A DNA stretch of 64,000 nucleotides, taken from Bugulina stolonifera. Taxonomy: Eukaryota > Bryozoa > Gymnolaemata > Cheilostomatida > Bugulidae. The stretch is from positions 8,736,496 through 8,800,495 of the forward strand of contig OW285193.1 in the NCBI GenBank assembly GCA_935421135.1, in the 5' to 3' direction. Of this stretch, positions 48,781-61,044 are shown piece by piece. How positions within the stretch are numbered: position 1 is the first letter of the stretch; the number at the start of each line of letters is the position of its first letter. A program made the translations under genes and the position numbers. A model generated the notes under the pieces. It was given only the letters and a program-made list of their open reading frames with translations. It ran no database searches and had not been told where the DNA came from.

Positions 48781-50243
48781 ATTTGCTCTTTTTACTTGTC
48801 CTCTGTTGAATGAACACACAAATATCAACAATGTCCACCACTTAATATTATGTCCAACTATAATTGAAACAAGAATAAAGTGGCCCACCTCAAGTATGAA
48901 AATTTTACATGTGGCCCACGTCCAAGAAACTTTGGCCAGGCCTGTACTGTACTAGAGCAACTCTGATTGGCTATGTCGCATTATTATATTTTATGTTCTA
49001 AGTGATTGAACAGGCAGTGCCTTATGTGAAGTAGAGCAGTGTAGTTGAACTTTGGATTGTGTGCAGGCTTTGAATAGTAATTACTAGTTTACCTTGATAA
49101 TATCATTGCAATAAATAGAGTTTGCAGCAAATTCCCTGTGGTACACGATTGACCAGCACTACTCTGCTGACTGCATAAGGGAAGCAATTCCGATACTGGG
49201 ATTTAGATCACTAAGGTAAGGCAAATCTTTTAATATTTGTAAGTGTAGCTGTAATGGATATCATGCTATGCTTGGCTCCATTCATACTGTGCTATTATAA
49301 TATTGATATCCTGGTTTTATCCAGAGCCATTTAGTAGAGCCGGAAACAGATATGCATAGTTCCAAACAATGGCATGCGGTCTCATTGATTATCATTGGAA
49401 AATCTGACTTGACATTTTTATTTCCAATTTCTTTGACAGGGAATAATGCTATATAGACAAATAATATATCAAAAAATAGCTTAAGAACTAGGCTTTCATT
49501 CTATATAATTTATAATAAGGTTATTTCTGTACCCCACCCACTAGTGGCAGTTTTCTCCAATTTCCATTTGCTAGGAGAAAAGACTACACTAATTTAATGA
49601 CTTTACAATGAATGAATTTTGCTAGGACCATATTGTGACCACGGAAGATGTTTTTACCAGTTGTGATAACAAAACTAATGACTTGGGTGTCAATATGCTG
49701 CTACTTATGACTAGCATACAAGTATTTTGATCTTTATTTACAAACCTGATTAACGTTCTAATATATAAATCATGTAGTGCCACCAGCATTATTTTTGAAA
49801 ATGATACCTGTAAAATTTCATAAGCTAATTCATATAATGTACACATGCCCTCAAACATTACAAGACAGTAAGGAAAAGTAACATGTCTCAATAAAGATGC
49901 CATGTGCTAAATTATGCATATTTAGTAGTTTTCAGAGTTTGAGAAATTAAGTCATGCCACTTTCTATCTCTATCCACGGATTAATTCAGCATAATCTCCT
50001 CTTATATACACGTATGTACACTCGTACGAATATGTACAGAACTAGATGGTACATTACTTCTTGGTTGCTGTTTTATTTTTGCTCTTTTTCCCAACGTACA
50101 ATGTACCTGGGTCCACATATGGTCACCTGGATACAATAAGTCTATAGGCTACTTATATATTCATAAGCAAGCATGTATTTGCCCCTTGTTATAGATTAGT
50201 ATATACAATGTAGCTGTAGGTAGCTTGCAAGCTTATATTATAA

Positions 50244-50512
50244 GGTGTCTTCGCGACCTCAACTTGAGACCCAGGCCGATTTACAAAAATATTTTCCGGC
50301 ACACATCCGTCACAGGGTCGCGAACACACCGGCCTGGGCCAAAAGCAAAATCCTCATTTCCGCGCGAAGAAAGCAGGTGTGCCGATGAGCTAGGGATGGT
50401 TTCGTCCGGCCAAGCAAAATCCTAGGCCAATAGCCCTTCTGGCCTTGGTCGGGCGGCCATCTTGTAAATTTTATTTGCGACCCGGATCCATCCAAGAGGT
50501 CGCGAAGACACC
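50244..50512. mobile_element. 269-bp MITE with perfect 17-bp terminal inverted repeats
   Basis: Left end ggtgtcttcgcgacctc (50244-50260) and right end gaggtcgcgaagacacc (50496-50512) are exact reverse complements. The interior is GC-richer than its surroundings and carries no transposase. The intergenic stretch 48.8-50.2 kb before it holds no gene I can support. Confidence 0.9.
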
Positions 50513-51669
50513 TATAGCTGTATGTAGCTTGCTATATGTGAAGACTGTACTGAATCAAATAGCCTCGAATATTTTAGAGTTAATTGTATAATTATACTAA
50601 TCTATAACACCCCTGAAATGTATTCTGGCAGTTGTGGCCATACAGTGTTATATAGCCTTACGGCCTACAAAGTTTCATAGAAATTTTTTATACATTTACC
50701 AATCATAACTTTCCCAAAGCCCATCATAGCATTAAGACTTGCTTTTTTGAGTATTTTATTAATTAACAATTATGTAATTGTACCTGTTAGTACATGTAGA
50801 TGGTTTTTACTTTCTACTCTTCAAGACTGCTCAAGTTATACAACTGTAAGTCCCTGAATGCTTGTTTTGCACAATTTAGGGTAAATTCTAGTGTCATGGA
50901 AACAGTGCACCAACAGGATGACATAAAAGGAAAATTATCTTATTTTAGTAAATTTGTTCTATTATTTCTAAAAGTATAAACTATTGATTGCACAAGGACA
51001 TCTGCATCTGCAGCATAGCGAAATAAGACTAGGGCTGTAAGATAAGAAAATCATTGAGTTTACACTCTGATTCACAAGTAAATTGAACAATCTGGTTCTT
51101 TCATAACAAAAGGTGTCCTAGACAATTCAGTTAGTGATGTACTCAAACCTGCTTTCACATACCACTTGTGAAACCAACAGGTGATGTCAATTTCAGAAGT
51201 TAAACAAGTTGTAAGTGGAGTTGTGTTTACTTTTTTGAGAAAATAAAATAATCATCTTGTAGCCTAAGAGCTTCTCTATATCATAAGAGAAGTCATTTGT
51301 GGCTCAGTTGCCATAAAAGCCCATAAAAATGCAAATTAGCATAAGCTCACAAAATCAGCACGTGGCCATTGCATTATAACATATATGAATCAGCTTGACC
51401 AAATGGAGGCGTGGCCTGTTTGTTTAGAACTATGCGGGGTGGCTTATATGGCCTATAGGATTTCGCAACTCTCTTTCAATGGCTCTGGTTTTATCCAGAG
51501 CCTCAATGGCTGTGGTTTTATCAGTATAATAGAGTAGGCTGTCATACTTGTGATTATGCTTTGATTGATAACTTGCTGCTTTTGCTTTGCGAAACTTGAC
51601 TGTTACTGTATACAGTAATATTCTGTTGAATCGATTAGCACATAGTTGGTGAAGATTAAAGTACTATGT

Positions 51670-51743
51670 ACTTGAAAGTGTTCAGTGACAGTGATTGAAG
51701 CTATGTGCATAGCTTCAATCACTGTCACTGAACACTTTCAAGT
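51670..51743. repeat. Perfect 36-bp-arm hairpin, 2-nt loop
   Basis: Arms 51670-51705 and 51708-51743 are exact reverse complements around tg. No tandem repeat or TIR element explains it. Confidence 0.97.
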
Positions 51744-51756
51744 TTAAGTTCTGAAC

Positions 51757-52006
51757 TGTTCGAAAAAGACAGTTCGAAACAGGACTTTCCGAAAGTGGAC
51801 AGTTCGAAGCGCCTAACCCAAAACCCCAACAACCAGATTTCAACTACTTTTAATTTTTAATATCATTTCCTTTATTTAATTAATTAAAATTAATTATCTG
51901 CAAGTTGTGTTCTTCTACATGTAATCTACACAGTTTCGAACTTTCCTGTTTTGAACTGTCCAGTTGTGAAACGTCCTGTTTCGAACTGTCTTTTTCAAAG
52001 TGTCCT
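51757..52006. mobile_element. Inverted-repeat element built on cagttcgaa motifs
   Basis: The left end (gaaaaagacagttcgaaaca then ggac) recurs inverted near 51970-52006. Both ends contain repeated acagttcgaa words. It is about 250 bp and non-coding. Confidence 0.65.
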
Positions 52007-52836
52007 TTTACCGTATACAAATATGCATTTGTAGGTGGAACTAGTTATATGAACGTGAAACTGTACGATGGCTGTTTTAACAATACTCGGTGAGTATTTT
52101 ACAATTAAAACCATGTACTGTAAAGACAACCATGCTAGCTGTGCATGTAACATACTAACATGTACATGTATGTAATAAACCTACTATACAGGATTTAATA
52201 TATTACTGTAGAATATTTGGTGTAACCATGGATGTTACATTTGTGATTGATTAAGAGATCAGTTTGCAACTTACCAATGCCAGTGTACCAGACCTACCAA
52301 GTTGTGAGTGGAGCAATAGAGTGAGTGAGAGTTGGCAGGTCTTTAGTGTACATTTGTAGAGGAAAGCTTCATAAAGCAATTGAACCATATACATGTAGAT
52401 GTACATGTGAAACTGTACATGTCTATGATTATACATTATAGTCTACATTATTATATGTTTGAACTTTTTGGACCAACTGGGTCATAAATAAAAATCCATA
52501 GCTGCGTGGTTTTACTGCTACTAATTTATCTATTATCTATCGTGCAATACTTTCAGTGTTTAAAATAGTTACATAGCCTACATATGCCCCTTGGCAGGGT
52601 CCGACGCCCTGAGAGTTCTTTTCAGAAAAACCTATGACTCTATACTCTATTACATGTACATTGTATATTTTATTTTGACTGTAACAAAAACTGGCAAGTT
52701 ATGGTTAAGATAGCAATAGCAATATTATTGGCTATTGATCGTAATTACAAAGATAGTGGACAAGGAAAGATTGGACACTAAATGGTAATACCCTGCCCAT
52801 GACCAAATATGCCCAATTTTGCGGTTAGACTAGCAT

Positions 52837-52874
52837 CGCAGTTTCACGGCTTGTAGGCAAGCCGTGAAACTGCG
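52837..52874. repeat. 17-bp-arm perfect hairpin, 4-nt loop
   Basis: cgcagtttcacggcttg pairs exactly with its reverse complement across tagg. It lies about 150 bp before the acceptor of the first cluster gene and is followed by a gcggtg/gcagt simple repeat. Confidence 0.95.
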
Positions 52875-53026
52875 GTGTGCTGTGGTGTGCTGCGGTGCGG
52901 TGCAGTGCAGTGCAGTGAATACTTTGTGCATGGCATGTGTTATTGAACAGTTGTTTCTAAAAATCGTGTAGAACATTGTTGAATCAAACATAAAATGACT
53001 GCACACATTGTAATTCACATCTGTAG

Positions 53027-53757
53027 GAGTGATAGAAGTTGCTCTCATCATTGGGATGAGCGTCTATGATGCAACAGAAAGGTATAACGGGGTTAAAGAC
53101 AAGTACAAGCCAAAGGCCTACATACAGATCGACAATTTTTACAACAGCTCTCTGGCTCAACTGATATCCTACACAAAAAAGGGGGCAACTAACAACCTTC
53201 CTGAGGTTGTTGCACCAGGATTCCGCGAAGCCCAGTTTATCGAACAAAATGTTCTGTTCAAAGGAGTAGAAATGCTTGCATCTTACGGACTTTCTGGTGG
53301 CATTAGAGTATTCTATTACATCAGAGTGGACCACAAAAGTGTTTTCAGAGAATCAAACAAAATGGGAGTTGCGATACGACGTAAAGCGATTGATGAACCT
53401 ACAGAGGACTGGTTTAACAAGATTGTAGACGATTCTACACTCTTAGGTATTACTGAGTTTAAAAAGTCTTCTAAAACACTCCAGTGTTGCCTCGATGACA
53501 TATGCGTACAAGGCAGCATGACATCTACAGTTCACGCAAATATGACACTCAGAGTCATGCCGAGGAAGATTGAAATGCTGGGAACTGAGGCTATGAAAGA
53601 TACGGTTTATGGCAGACAAACCGATTTGGATCACTTTCTGGATAATCCCAAGAGCTGTTGGAAAACTAACAATGCTCTGTCCATCTTACCTGCTCTCGGA
53701 TCATCTGGTTTCAACGCACTAGTTGCTATGCTGTTCGTTCATATGCTTATAGTTTAA
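53027..53757 (+). CDS. Actinoporin-like-fold candidate with GPI-like tail, cluster copy 1 (main exon)
   Basis: The exon starts after an acceptor (catctgtag, 53026) in the same phase as copy 2 and encodes 242 residues to a TAA at 53757. The order seen is a mildly amphipathic start, a strand block (AYIQIDN), APGF, GVEMLASYGL, VFYYIRVDH, MGVAIRR, DWFN, then QCCLDDICVQG before a last strand (LRVMP). The C-terminus ends in about 20 hydrophobic residues after small ones, as in GPI-anchor signals. The strand order and residue pattern resemble the actinoporin-like (anemone cytotoxin) fold, whose members insert into sphingolipid membranes. This is by-eye similarity only, and a membrane-tethered non-lytic role is equally possible. 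The first exon, which should hold the signal peptide, was not found upstream. Confidence 0.6.
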
Positions 53758-54305
53758 TATCATTAGGACAGCAATCTTGCCGTATCTTTTTGCATATTAT
53801 TGGTGTTAGTACATGTATGCATGCAGTGCCAGTTATCTACAGTTCTATGGTTACTTGCAGTGCTGTGTAATTTTCTTATGCTTTCAATTTCTATATTTTA
53901 CATTTATTAGTGTCCTCCAAACTGCATTCTACTCCAATTTTTAAAAAAGTAATGAATTTTTAACATAAACATGCAAATATGTTAGGGGGTTTGACCATCT
54001 TTGATATAGATGTACATTTGTATTTTTTGCCTAATTCCTTGCCTAAAATTACAAAAAAATATACATCTAAATACATAGTTTGGCAATAAATTCCAAGAGC
54101 ATAGGCTAAGAGTAGAGTCACTTTTCTCCCGTCTTGTTTTGCACTTTGTATTGGGTGAAATTCCTTATCTACATGTATGTACTCGTTTGATAAACCCAGC
54201 GAACCCAGCACTTTCCTGTTTTCTGCTGAAATAACAACAATATTATTGATTAATTGTCTAATTCAATGTAAACGTATACATGAACATGTAGTGCATGGGA
54301 GAAAC

Positions 54306-54390
54306 ACTGTAAATGATGAAGTTGCAGCCTATCAAAAGTACCCATAGGCTATGGGTACTTTTAATAGGCTGCAACTTCATCATTTACAGT
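54306..54390. repeat. Near-perfect 42-bp-arm hairpin
   Basis: Arms of 42 nt are centred on 54348 with a single C/A mismatch (54333 against 54363). It lies about 550 bp past the stop of cluster copy 1. Confidence 0.96.
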
Positions 54391-54399
54391 ATGGTATAG

Positions 54400-57300
54400 C
54401 TTACCCGGTGTTGTTTCTTCTGAGAGAAGACAACTTCTAATTATAGCAGTCTTTCGAGTATGACGATCCTGCAAGTCATCTACATGTAATAATTGACTCT
54501 ACTTGTTAATTTATTATGTGGCATGTGCTAGATTGTAATATAGCCGATTACCTTTAGTATCATTATAAATTTCTTGATTGTGCTATCAAGTATGAATGCT
54601 ATTATGGTGTAAACAAGGATAAAATCTGGGCCCAGATACATTGCCTTGCTGTGATGAATATCTTAGGTCATCTTAAGAGAAACCACCTATCCTTTGTGCT
54701 ACTACTAGTATTGATACCATTTCACTCTGCTATCTGTCAGAAGTATTGTATTGAAGTCGTTTGGCCAAACAACTTCAAAGCCTGTGCTCACTGAATTATT
54801 TGTATGCACCATGAAACCATGATATGCTAACCCCTGCTGTGAAAGATGTGCTTGGTTTCTCCAAAAATCAAAAATAAAGTAATACAATGTCGGAATATTT
54901 AATAATATTAACATTCCACTTGAAGTGCATATAAGATGAGCTGTAAATATTATAAGACATTATCACAATATTATCATAACACACATTTGAGCTTGCTCAT
55001 TTGCTTCCTCCAACTACAAAGGTTAGTGCTTACAGCTAACCTTTGTACCCAGGTACAGATGCAGTAGCAGGTGACAGTGTCACATAGCCAAAGGGAAATT
55101 GGCAAGGATCAGTAAATATTTAGTCTGATAAATAATTCCATTGGAAATATTAGTTTTTACCTCCAATTGCCCATATGACACTTACCAATATAGGCGTAAA
55201 TAGGGCGGGTGGATCAAGGAGCCAACCTAAATGTTCATCTTCATCATGCCTATGCAAGTACATAAGGTATAGATATCATTCTGTCTATTTAGTTTGTTAT
55301 TATAGAATAGGTTAAGTACTAGTGCACCTTGTGCTGGCTGCTATATTGGCTTAGGATTGAAGTTATGACATTGATGGCCAAGGAAAGAGGGTCAAAATGT
55401 ATGTGTTGACCTTCACTTCTACTCTAAGGCAAAGTTCCTAGATACCAAGTAATTTGCCGTGGTTCTCTTAACAAAATTACTGGACCGTTGCTCATTGGCG
55501 AGTGCCCAACCTATGGCGAGCACTTAGGCTATCGAAATATAGGTCAATGTTATGAGCCAAAAGTAGTTCCATCGTCTGCATGAGGCATAAATTCCCACCG
55601 AATACGCGACAAAAGACTTGGTACTATATATTATGTTATAATCTTCACAAAATGAGAGTTGTATGTTCTTTCTTTTATGCGTTTGGTCAGACCACATGCT
55701 TAGTAAGATGGCTCAAACTTTTGGGGTCTTTTTCCCATATTCAAGTTCCTCTAAATGCATGCTTTTTCCATTGATGCTATCGGTATCAACATCCATGTAT
55801 GCTGGCAACAATGGGTTAACATCACAGGTACTTCTATTCTAGCCAATCTGAGGACAAATTTTTCACTGCTCTTGAGAAAATCTCCATTGTTTTATCGTAA
55901 ATCTTTTGTTTCTTGCTCAACTACTTTGGACTAGGCCGTCTATTAGGTCAGATTTAAAGCGATCCCATTGGTGCAGAACACCTTCAGAAAGCTTAGTAAA
56001 TTCTATAAACTTTTGTCTAACGTGAAATGTAAATGCAGGATTGAGCAGAATAAATATGATATATTGCAATGTCCCAGTAAATATGATACACATGTACAGC
56101 ATAGTGTAATGTCCCAGTAAACAGGATGTGTCTGTAATCATAATGCCTGACTGCTGGCAGCACGCAACACGCACAAGGACTTCTACCAATCTGTTGTGTG
56201 TATGTTACAATGTAATTTAAACTCATTAGAGAGGAGCGGAGGTAGTCTTGGACTCTACAGCCTATGCCACAACTGACCTAATGTGTTAGGGCTCCAAGTC
56301 CACATAGGGACTAGGAATTGGAACACACCAAATACTGCTGTGGAGTAGGCAGAAGAAGCCTGTCTTGCACATAAAGACACAAGTCTAGGGAGATGTCACA
56401 CACACTGTTCAAGAGTTTTTTCATGACTTACTCTAGCAGAAGGTCTCTGACCTTACATAGGCATTGAGCCCCTCTAACTCGAGAGTGCATCAGGCTGTAG
56501 TCAGCCCAACACACATCCCCCCAAAAATGTAATAAACACAGCATTCATTATCAAGTGGGAAAGATAATAGATTAGTTTTGAATGAGCTAAGACAAGTTTA
56601 TCGTCCATTGGTGCTTATACTCAGATCCAGACCACCTCAGATCGGGCTCCTATCTAAGGCCCCTTAAAGGTCACATCACTATAGTATTAAACCTTAGGCA
56701 AAATTTAAACATGTGTTTTTATTTCTAGGTAATCCTCAACTCCATTGCTCCAATGACAACTATGAATCCCAGTCAATTGAAATAGTGTACAATGGACTGG
56801 TGCTATTGGGTGCCATTGACTGAATAATAGTGGTAGTGAAGGAAGTGGCAGCATATTAAAATGTCAGCTCAGGTTGGCAACGTTTGACCTATTTTGCTTT
56901 TGTTGGCAAGCAGACATCTTCATCCTAATTGGTTGAGTCCTATTGGCCACAACCGCAAAGTAACTCCCAGATAGCGACTAAATATTCAGAGGGTTAGCTG
57001 TTAAATATTCATACCTGTGGATCTGGTTGAGGTGAACGGCAGCATCTCATCATCTGCTGTGAGGTACATTAGTTAGTCAATAGCTTACTGGAACAGCAAA
57101 GCATAGACAGTAGTTCTTTTTAAAACACCAATCCTACATGTACATGTACCTGCATTACCTATTACCTGTAGATACACAGCCACATGTATAAATAATATAT
57201 ATTTTGTACCTATTTACTAGCCTTTTGCATACCCGGGATATCATATACATGTAATGCACATGTCCATATGCAATACTTTTTGTAGAGAATAATCTATCTA

Positions 57301-57490
57301 CATGTATATTGTCTATCTATGTCTATCTGTTATAACAGCTAAGATATCAGCAAAATTTGTAAGAAGTGATTTCATTTCTACAGTAGGATACTATCCGTTT
57401 GTGTATTTTACTTCTCTGGCATGTTATGTTTCATGTGGCTACAAATTGTAGTTAGCATACTGCATGCAAATAATCTGCACCCATATTACA
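54400..57490. other. Intergenic, no gene seen
   Basis: AT-rich sequence between cluster copies 1 and 2. It holds a short hairpin at 55017-55047 (11-bp arms acaaaggttag/ctaacctttgt) and nothing else I can support. Confidence 0.5.
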
Positions 57491-57500
57491 GCATCTAGAA

Positions 57501-58607
57501 ATGGAGTTTGGAGGGAGACTCGGTTTGGTAGCCATCTGACTGCTTGTTCTTTTACCAATGAGTTCAGCTTTTGGTGTCAATGAGTTTAAAGGTAAGATGT
57601 ACAATTAGACAAAATCGGTAAAAACTTCACTAGGCTATCAGTGGAAACTGTGTAAATAGTTTTATTACAGTTATGTTCATGAACTCAGTGCAAGTGAGTA
57701 GATGCTGTCATGTAATTACCTACATTTATCATAAACCTGCATGGTATATATGATCTGTGTACACTCACCAGGAAAATTCTCATTCAAGCTACATGTACAT
57801 GTAATATTTTGGCATTAGTGTCTTTCTGGATTTTTTATTTCTTATTTTCGATCTTTAAATATTTTACTTTTAGCTCTGGTTGACACGTGCATTAAAGTTG
57901 GTGAAACTGTGTTCAAAGTCTACGACTCATATGAAACTCAGGCTTTAAAACACAAAGCAATTGCTGTAGTTGAGGTAACAAATTTGTTCAAAGATAAGTT
58001 ACTGGCCCGGCCAAGAAATATTGTGAGTGTTGGTAAACCAAGTGGTGATGTTGAGCTGATATCGCCAGGCGAAAAAGAAGCTTTCAAAATCGAGCAGACA
58101 GAAGCTTTCAGAAGAGTAGAAATGGTTGCATCCTGGGCAGTGGGTAAGCAGAAAGGGGATCATGTCCGGGTGTTTGTTTATCTCAGAGTGTCTCAGCAGG
58201 CCGCCTACAGAAAACCAAATCGGTTTGGTGTTTGTATCAGAAGAGCTCCTAAGCATGATTTAGATAAGGACTGGATAAATGAGATGACGCATGGACCAAC
58301 TTCCTGCCTTGGAATCAAAAACTTTAAGAAGAACCAACAGGTGATGCAATGTTGTGTAGAAGATATCTGTGTGCAAGGTCGTATGACACCAGGCCATCAC
58401 AGCAACGTTACTATTAGAGTGTTTCCTACGGATGTCAACAACTTTGCTACAACCTGTTCAAGCAAGCCGTCTTTTCCCGTAGATGATTTGAGTTTTCTAA
58501 CAGATATACCTGATACTTGTGTTGCACCATCTAAAGCTTCTACACCTTCTTTGTATGTAGCTGTATGGGTGATTCTTGTACAACAGTTCACCAATGTAAT
58601 ATTGTAA
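57501..58607 (+). CDS. Actinoporin-like-fold candidate, cluster copy 2, with stop in the signal-peptide exon
   Basis: Exon 1 (57501-57591) and exon 2 (57874-58607) join in phase. From the first ATG (57501) the frame meets TGA at 57537-57539, in the middle of what reads as a hydrophobic signal peptide. The next in-frame ATG (57558) gives 255 residues with no leader. Exon 2 aligns along its whole length with copy 1: a helix-like start, VEVTN, SPGE, RVEMVASW, VFVYLRV, FGVCIRR, QCCVEDICVQG and a last strand ending VFP. The tail (YVAVWVILV) is hydrophobic and GPI-like. The protein is divergent from copy 1, so the duplication is old. The TGA may be a real null, a polymorphism or an assembly error. 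The same fold caveat as copy 1 applies. Confidence 0.6.
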
Positions 58608-58611
58608 TTGT

Positions 58612-59215
58612 TTCTGTGATTTGGTGCGGTCGTCCTTGGACGACTATCGACCCAGAAATGAAGTGCCTATGAGTGGTAATAGGACTTCGCATTACATGAA
58701 AGATCAAGCGGTCTCAGTAGCCCAAATACTACCAAAGACGACCCATCTGGTCCCAAGTCTGACCTTCAGACTATACAATGAAAGAGAGTGATCCGACCTA
58801 GTAGGCGGTTCGCTAAGCGAATGACCTGACAAAAGGAAGTGAAAGTCTCTGTATCAAGTATAGATGTGTCTTTATTGAAAGCCAAGTGTAGACTGAGACA
58901 ATGAACAGTAAAACAGTGCCCTTTATATAGTATAAGGACTTCCGGCCGACGTGACGTCGGGAAAAGACGACGTGTGGTCGTCCGGAAGTTGTGCAACAAG
59001 ATGGCCGCCGGAAGCCCGACGGCCGACCCAAAATAGGTCGGGTTCTACAAAAGTTGCTTATAATGGTCCAATTCATGTACAAAATGAATATCAATGGATT
59101 CTGAGAGGTCGGGCCTCTGTACATGGGTATAAAAGGCATTAAAAGACTTAGATATAATCATATAATCATATATAACAATATAAGAGTAAAGTACAAGCAG
59201 ATATATACATGTATG
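58612..59215 (-). mobile_element. Solo-LTR-like element
   Basis: Read on the minus strand, a TATA box (ctatataaag, 58921-58930) precedes an AATAAA (58871-58876) by about 45 nt, the compact U3-R-U5 layout of LTRs. The U3 side is GC-rich and matches 42330-42400 in part. The element begins only a few bases after the stop codon of cluster copy 2. Exact ends and target duplication were not resolved. Confidence 0.45.
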
Positions 59216-60527
59216 CACACAATAATGAGTGTCAGATGTAAGATACGACTTGGCGTACCATCACAATATTTTAGTATAAAATTTGTAATCGAATTATTAA
59301 TCTTAATGTAGTAAATATATACATATACAATGTAGGTAACGCTCACGCATGTATGACTGACATGCATGCCGGAAAATCAACCGGAGACATAATAATATTC
59401 CTATAGAATTACATACTACATGTACATTGTGCGTACAGTATACTGTTTTAAATTTTAGTACTGATGTAGAGATACTTTAGCGCATATGTGTACAACAGGC
59501 ATTTGATGTTTCAAGTATTCCATTTGCCTGCAAGTTTTACATGTAGCAATATGAACGTATGCCCCTATTACACTACTATTCCTTGTTCCATCGTTTATTT
59601 GAAATATTGTAACACACGTGATGTGTGACTGAAAATTACAATATGCTTATTTGGATTCAGATATGCAGAGGAAGTTAATCATGATACAAGATACATTTAG
59701 ATTATGAAAAACCTCTCTTTAGTTGTTCAATATTAGTTTCACAAAACAGTCAAACATGTCATTTACAGTTTAAAGATATACACACACTGACATACCTACA
59801 TGTCAGTGGTGTATCCACCTTTTCAAAGTTGGTGGGCCAATATGGTAGGGAGTGGAGAGACGGTTCGACAAGGTAGCACCATAGCAACAGAAAACATGAG
59901 TTATGGAAAACTTCTCATTCATGCAGCTGATATGTGCAAAAGATCGCATTCTCAAGACATTTATTTGAGCAAAACTTTGATGATTTACTGCTTATTTTTT
60001 CACAGTAATTCCTTGATGTCTCCTAGCACAGCTAGAGACAAACTCAAATGTCATCACTGTTTATACCATCCCCAGCTACTTATAACATCCAATATTATGC
60101 AAGAGTTAATCCAATAATTTGAAGTATGTATGTTGTGCTAAAGGTCATACTTCACAGAAAAAGAAACCAAAGGAAGCGTTTTCTCTTGTTTTCTCATTAT
60201 CAAAAGCTGTCAGATGAAGCACTGCTGCTTGTAGTCAGTCAGCCGCCTGTGCATGCTCATGACTATGTGGAATTACAATTAGTTATGCAAGTTTTCAAAG
60301 TGATAAATTAACATACAAAGCTGTAATGGTAAAACACTAAATAAGACCACAGTACACCTAGGAAGGATTGCTATTAAACTTACTAAAATATCAATTTAAT
60401 CTGATCTTATTCTACATGTACATCTAAATTAGTTTATTATATACATATATTTATTATAATATATACATGCAATCATGCAGTATGTATAATGCATATTATG
60501 TGTGTGCATGGGTATGTGTATGGGTAT

Positions 60528-60870
60528 ATTTACAGCAGGTAGTTCATATGCTACTGGAAAATATCCAACCAATTTGAAGTTACACCCGAAATGTTGAGAC
60601 CATTCCAAAAATAAAAACAGAGAACTTTTGGAAGATATATTTATGAGATATTCACAGCAGCTTACCAAGTCTCCCTGATTTCCAACTCAAATTTTGGCAC
60701 CCCCACCCCACCCAAAATGGACACCCCCCACCTAAATGCTGAATCTCTCTGATTCTCATCAGTCGAACTTGGCAAGCCTGAGGTAGGTCATGTGCTACTG
60801 GAAAATATCCAACTAATTTGAAGTGATGCCTCAAAATATTGAGGCCATTCCAAGAAATATAAATGGAGGA
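60528..60870. repeat. Direct repeat of about 90 bp flanking a MITE
   Basis: Segments at about 60535-60615 and 60782-60862 share gctactggaaaatatccaac, aatttgaagt and gaggccattcca-like words. The hAT-like MITE sits between them. Confidence 0.75.
60658..60780. mobile_element. hAT-like MITE copy 3
   Basis: 123 bp, same family as 36051-36192 and 39485-39624, with an internal deletion and one altered end (cagcttacc). The flanks show no clear 8-bp duplication. Confidence 0.7.
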
Positions 60871-61044
60871 ATTTTGGAAGGCAGCGCAATTTAGAGTGAC
60901 ACCTGGAGAGGATATAAATATTGGAACTTTTGAAAAGCTGGCTGTGAATGCGATGGTAGATCATGATAAATGACACATCTCACTTTGCATCCTAATGTTA
61001 TATGCATTATTTTACATGTACATGCATATTGAGTATTTCAAGGT

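Noticed and set aside
52035..52089. Short exon-like segment with acceptor and donor before cluster copy 1
   Set aside because: Its only open frame ends in a phase that does not fit the copy 1 exon at 53027, and it encodes no signal peptide.
51905..52093. Small Cys/Phe/Ser ORF
   Set aside because: It arises from repeated ttcgaactg words of an inverted-repeat element.
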